Assembly (NCBI GenBank): GCA_947504705.1
Contig: CANNIA010000010.1
Coordinates: 1 to 64,000, forward strand
From: Paracoccaceae bacterium
GTDB taxonomy: Bacteria; Pseudomonadota; Alphaproteobacteria; Rhodobacterales; Rhodobacteraceae
Direction of reading: 5' to 3'
DNA length: 64,000 bases
Shown here: one piece after another, positions 61,818-64,000 of the stretch
How the letters are laid out: every line of letters begins with the position of its first letter
How positions within the stretch are numbered: position 1 is the first letter of the stretch
Program-made: the position numbers and the translations under genes
Notes under the pieces: generated by a model
Database searches by the model: none
Told to the model about the DNA's origin: nothing
The model's input: only the letters and a program-made list of their open reading frames with translations

Positions 61818-63105
61818 GGGCGGGGCCAAGGTCGGTCAGGATGGCGTCCAGCGTGTGCAGCATCTGGTCGGCATCGGCTTGGGAAAACGGCATCGGCGGG
61901 CGGATCTTCAGGGTGTTGTAATGAATGCCAAGCTTGTTCATCAGGATGCCGCGCTGGCGCATTTCATTGGCGATGCGGGTGGTGAACTTTGGCGCGGGAG
62001 TCTTCAGCGCGCGGTCGGTGACCATCTCGGCCCCGAAGAACAGGCCATAGCCGCGTATATCGCCGATGCATTCGTGGCGCTCTGCCAGACGCGCCAGCCC
62101 GGCCTTGGCATAGGCGCCGACCACGCGGGCATTTTCCTGCAGGGCTTCATCCCGTAGCACATCCAGCACGGCCATGGCGGCGGCACAACTGACGGGATTG
62201 CCGCCGAAGGTGTTGAAATACCGAAACCCTTTGCGGAAGGCGGTCATGATGTCCGTCGATGTCACCAGACCGGCAATCGGGTGGCCGTTGCCCATCGGCT
62301 TGCCCATTGTCACGATGTCGGGCTGAAGGCCAATGCGCTGATGGCCCCAGAACGCCTCGCCGTTGCGGGCGAAACCGGGCTGGACTTCGTCGGCGATGAA
62401 CAGCCCGCCGGCTTTGCGGACAACGGCGGCAGTCGGGTCCAGCCAGCCCTTGTCGAGCATCGGAAAGCCTTCGTTCAGGAAGGCGGGGCATAGGATGATG
62501 CCGGCAAAGCCATGACCTGCGGCTTCAAGCTCGGCAATCGCTTCTTCGACCTTGGAGGCAAAGGCGCGGGCATGGGCCATCCCCGCCTCTCCGCCCAATG
62601 GGCGATAGCTGTCGGGGGCAGGGACATGGCGGACATGGCTGCCGTTGCCTGTCGCCGGGATGTTGGTGCGCGACAGTTGGGCCACGGCAGTGGTGTTGCC
62701 GTGATAGGTGTGGTCGGTCGCGATGATGCCACGCTTGCCGGTTACCGCCTCGGCCATGCGCAGGGCGATGTCATTCGCTTCGGACCCGGTGCAGGTCAAA
62801 AGCGCGGCCTTAAGATCGCCGTCGAATGTCGCGGTCAGACGCTCGGCATAGTCAAGGATGCCTTCGTGCAGATAGCGGGTGTGGGTGTTCAGCGTCCCAG
62901 CCTGACGGCAAATCGCCTCGACCACGCGGGGGTGGCAATGGCCGACATGGGGGACGTTGTTGTAGCAGTCCAGGTATTCGCGCCCCGCCGCATCCCAGAC
63001 CCGCGTGCCAAGGCCCCGGACCAGATGCACGGGGTCTTCGTAGAAGGTCTGCACATTGGGGCCAAGAACGCGCTCCCGGCGGGCCAGAAGGTCGGCCGTG
63101 GTCAT
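61810..63105 (-). CDS. Class III PLP enzyme (AGXT2L-like, aminotransferase or phospho-lyase)
   Basis: The 431-aa protein is a fold-type I class III PLP enzyme. The PLP lysine is K269 (TMGKPMGNG), the acidic PLP contact is D239-E240 (FIADEVQPG), and the phosphate loop is CTGSEANDIALR. It resembles the group that includes ethanolamine-phosphate and phosphohydroxylysine phospho-lyases. Its ATG overlaps the ALDH stop (ATGA), and its end overlaps the kinase start. Its chemistry (elimination or transamination) is inferred from these neighbours. Confidence 0.88.
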   Translation of the reverse strand: MTTADLLARRERVLGPNVQTFYEDPVHLVRGLGTRVWDAAGREYLDCYNNVPHVGHCHPRVVEAICRQAGTLNTHTRYLHEGILDYAERLTATFDGDLKAALLTCTGSEANDIALRMAEAVTGKRGIIATDHTYHGNTTAVAQLSRTNIPATGNGSHVRHVPAPDSYRPLGGEAGMAHARAFASKVEEAIAELEAAGHGFAGIILCPAFLNEGFPMLDKGWLDPTAAVVRKAGGLFIADEVQPGFARNGEAFWGHQRIGLQPDIVTMGKPMGNGHPIAGLVTSTDIMTAFRKGFRYFNTFGGNPVSCAAAMAVLDVLRDEALQENARVVGAYAKAGLARLAERHECIGDIRGYGLFFGAEMVTDRALKTPAPKFTTRIANEMRQRGILMNKLGIHYNTLKIRPPMPFSQADADQMLHTLDAILTDLGPARD

Positions 63106-64000
63106 AGCTGGATCCAGGCGGTCTTGAGTTCGGTGTATTTCTCCAGCGCGTGCAAGGATTTGTCGGCCCCGTTGCCGGATTGCTTCATGCCGGACAGGGG
63201 CACTGTGATGTCAGAGCCGCCATAGGTGTTGACGTGGACAACGCCCGAGCGGATGCCCCGGATCATCCGGTGCGCGCGCGACAGGCTCGCTGTCCAGACT
63301 CCCGCGGCAAGGCCGAAGTCGCTGGCATTCGCAAGGCGCAGGGCTTCGGCTTCATCCTCGAACGGAGTGACGGCAAGGACGGGGCCGAAGACTTCCTCGC
63401 GATACAGGCGGTGTTCGGGGCGGACGCCGGTCACGATGGTCGGGTCCATATAATAGCCGCCGGTTTCCTCCAGCGCACGGGTGCCGCCGGTGACGATCTC
63501 GCCGCCTTCGCGGGTGGCGTCGGCCACGAAGCCAAGGTTGCCTTCAAGTTGGGTGAGGGAGTTGACCGCGCCGACCTGAGTGTCGAGGTGCAGGGGGTTG
63601 CCGGGGGTCAGCTTGCGGGTGGCGGCGGCGAGTTCGGCAACAAATTGGTCGTGGACCGAGGCTTGCACCAGCAGGCGCGAACCGGCGACGCAGACTTGGC
63701 CCGCGTTGCGGAAGATCGCGTTAGCGGCGGCTTTGGCAGCGGCGGAGAGGTCGGGGGCATCGGCGAAGACCACGTTCGGGGATTTGCCGCCCAGTTCCAG
63801 ATAGCAGCGCTTCAGGTTCGACTGGGCAGAGTATTGCAAGAGTCTGCGCCCGGTAGCTCCCGAGCCGGTGAAGACCATGACATCGACGTCATGGCTTAGG
63901 GCAAGCGCCTCACCCGTCACGCGCCCCGGCCCGGTGACCACGTTGAAGACGCCGGGGGGCACACCTGCCTCCAGCGCCAGTTCGGCGAGGCGGAGGAGGG
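63102..64000 (-). CDS. Aldehyde dehydrogenase, N-terminus cut by window edge
   Basis: The minus-strand frame is open to the right window edge, so about 300 C-terminal residues are present of a usual 480-490. The catalytic Glu is in LELGGKSPNV, the Cys in NAGQVCVAGSR, and the C-terminal oligomerisation strand in YTELKTAWIQL. PuuC/GabD-like sequences are closest by eye. It is the first gene of the visible operon and overlaps the PLP gene by 4 bp. It would oxidise the aldehyde released by a phospho-lyase. Confidence 0.93.
   Translation of the reverse strand, partial: LLRLAELALEAGVPPGVFNVVTGPGRVTGEALALSHDVDVMVFTGSGATGRRLLQYSAQSNLKRCYLELGGKSPNVVFADAPDLSAAAKAAANAIFRNAGQVCVAGSRLLVQASVHDQFVAELAAATRKLTPGNPLHLDTQVGAVNSLTQLEGNLGFVADATREGGEIVTGGTRALEETGGYYMDPTIVTGVRPEHRLYREEVFGPVLAVTPFEDEAEALRLANASDFGLAAGVWTASLSRAHRMIRGIRSGVVHVNTYGGSDITVPLSGMKQSGNGADKSLHALEKYTELKTAWIQL

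Noticed and set aside
1-64000. tRNA, rRNA, CRISPR arrays, riboswitches, IS elements, integrases
   Set aside because: I looked for anticodon-arm/TPsiC patterns, regularly spaced repeats, known aptamer cores and transposase motifs in the intergenic stretches and saw none; a covariance-model search would be needed to exclude small RNAs.

Overview
The window is high-GC DNA with dense coding on both strands. It most resembles a chromosome segment of a Rhodobacteraceae alphaproteobacterium (Rhodobacter/Tabrizicola/Gemmobacter type). The pointers are a GcrA cell-cycle regulator, a class I lysyl-tRNA synthetase, a zinc-finger adenylate kinase, a Hint_2-type protein, an aruHI pair and a beta-helix protein of a type I associate with this family. 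I saw no rRNA, tRNA, CRISPR array, integrase, transposase or prophage block, so most of it reads as core chromosome with small accessory insertions and several decaying genes.

Layout, left to right. 1-9 kb: the 5' part of meaB, the helicase gene hrpB, a frameshifted MFS gene, a DUF1993 gene, a DUF1761 gene broken by a nonsense codon, an arsR-SRPBCC pair, and the arginine genes argD-argF with a hairpin between them. 9-18.5 kb: a Hint-fold protein, a serine hydrolase, gcrA, an AsmA-like protein, rimO, two tandem paralogous small secreted proteins, a hydroxyacid dehydrogenase, an SH3 protein and an internally deleted cation-efflux gene. 18.5-29 kb: a tetR-aruH-aruI operon for arginine transamination, an MFS exporter, rplY and pth with an FkbM methyltransferase between them, a multiply disrupted glycosyltransferase, and the ycjX-ycjF-like pair.

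29-46 kb: an inverted pair of short repeats, truA, an MHS transporter with a very long coiled-coil loop, adk and acs, a YoaK-like membrane protein, a large beta-helix protein that may be a gene-transfer-agent fibre, a TerB protein, class I lysS, ettA and nadD. 46-52 kb: four regulators (MarR-GNAT fusion, TetR, SARP/BTAD and their partners), two of them with clear dyad operators, plus dacB, MAPEG, DUF4242 and DUF2330 proteins.

52.9-59.6 kb is a homogentisate catabolic cluster: flavin monooxygenase plus a 62-residue partner, MBL-fold protein, fahA and hmgA on one strand, and maiA with a MarR regulator divergently. Together these could convert a hydroxylated aromatic acid through homogentisate, maleylacetoacetate and fumarylacetoacetate to fumarate and acetoacetate. 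59.6-64 kb is a tightly overlapping operon of an aldehyde dehydrogenase, a class III PLP enzyme, an APH-type kinase and a Tm-1-like protein, which fits a kinase / phospho-lyase / dehydrogenase route for an amino alcohol.
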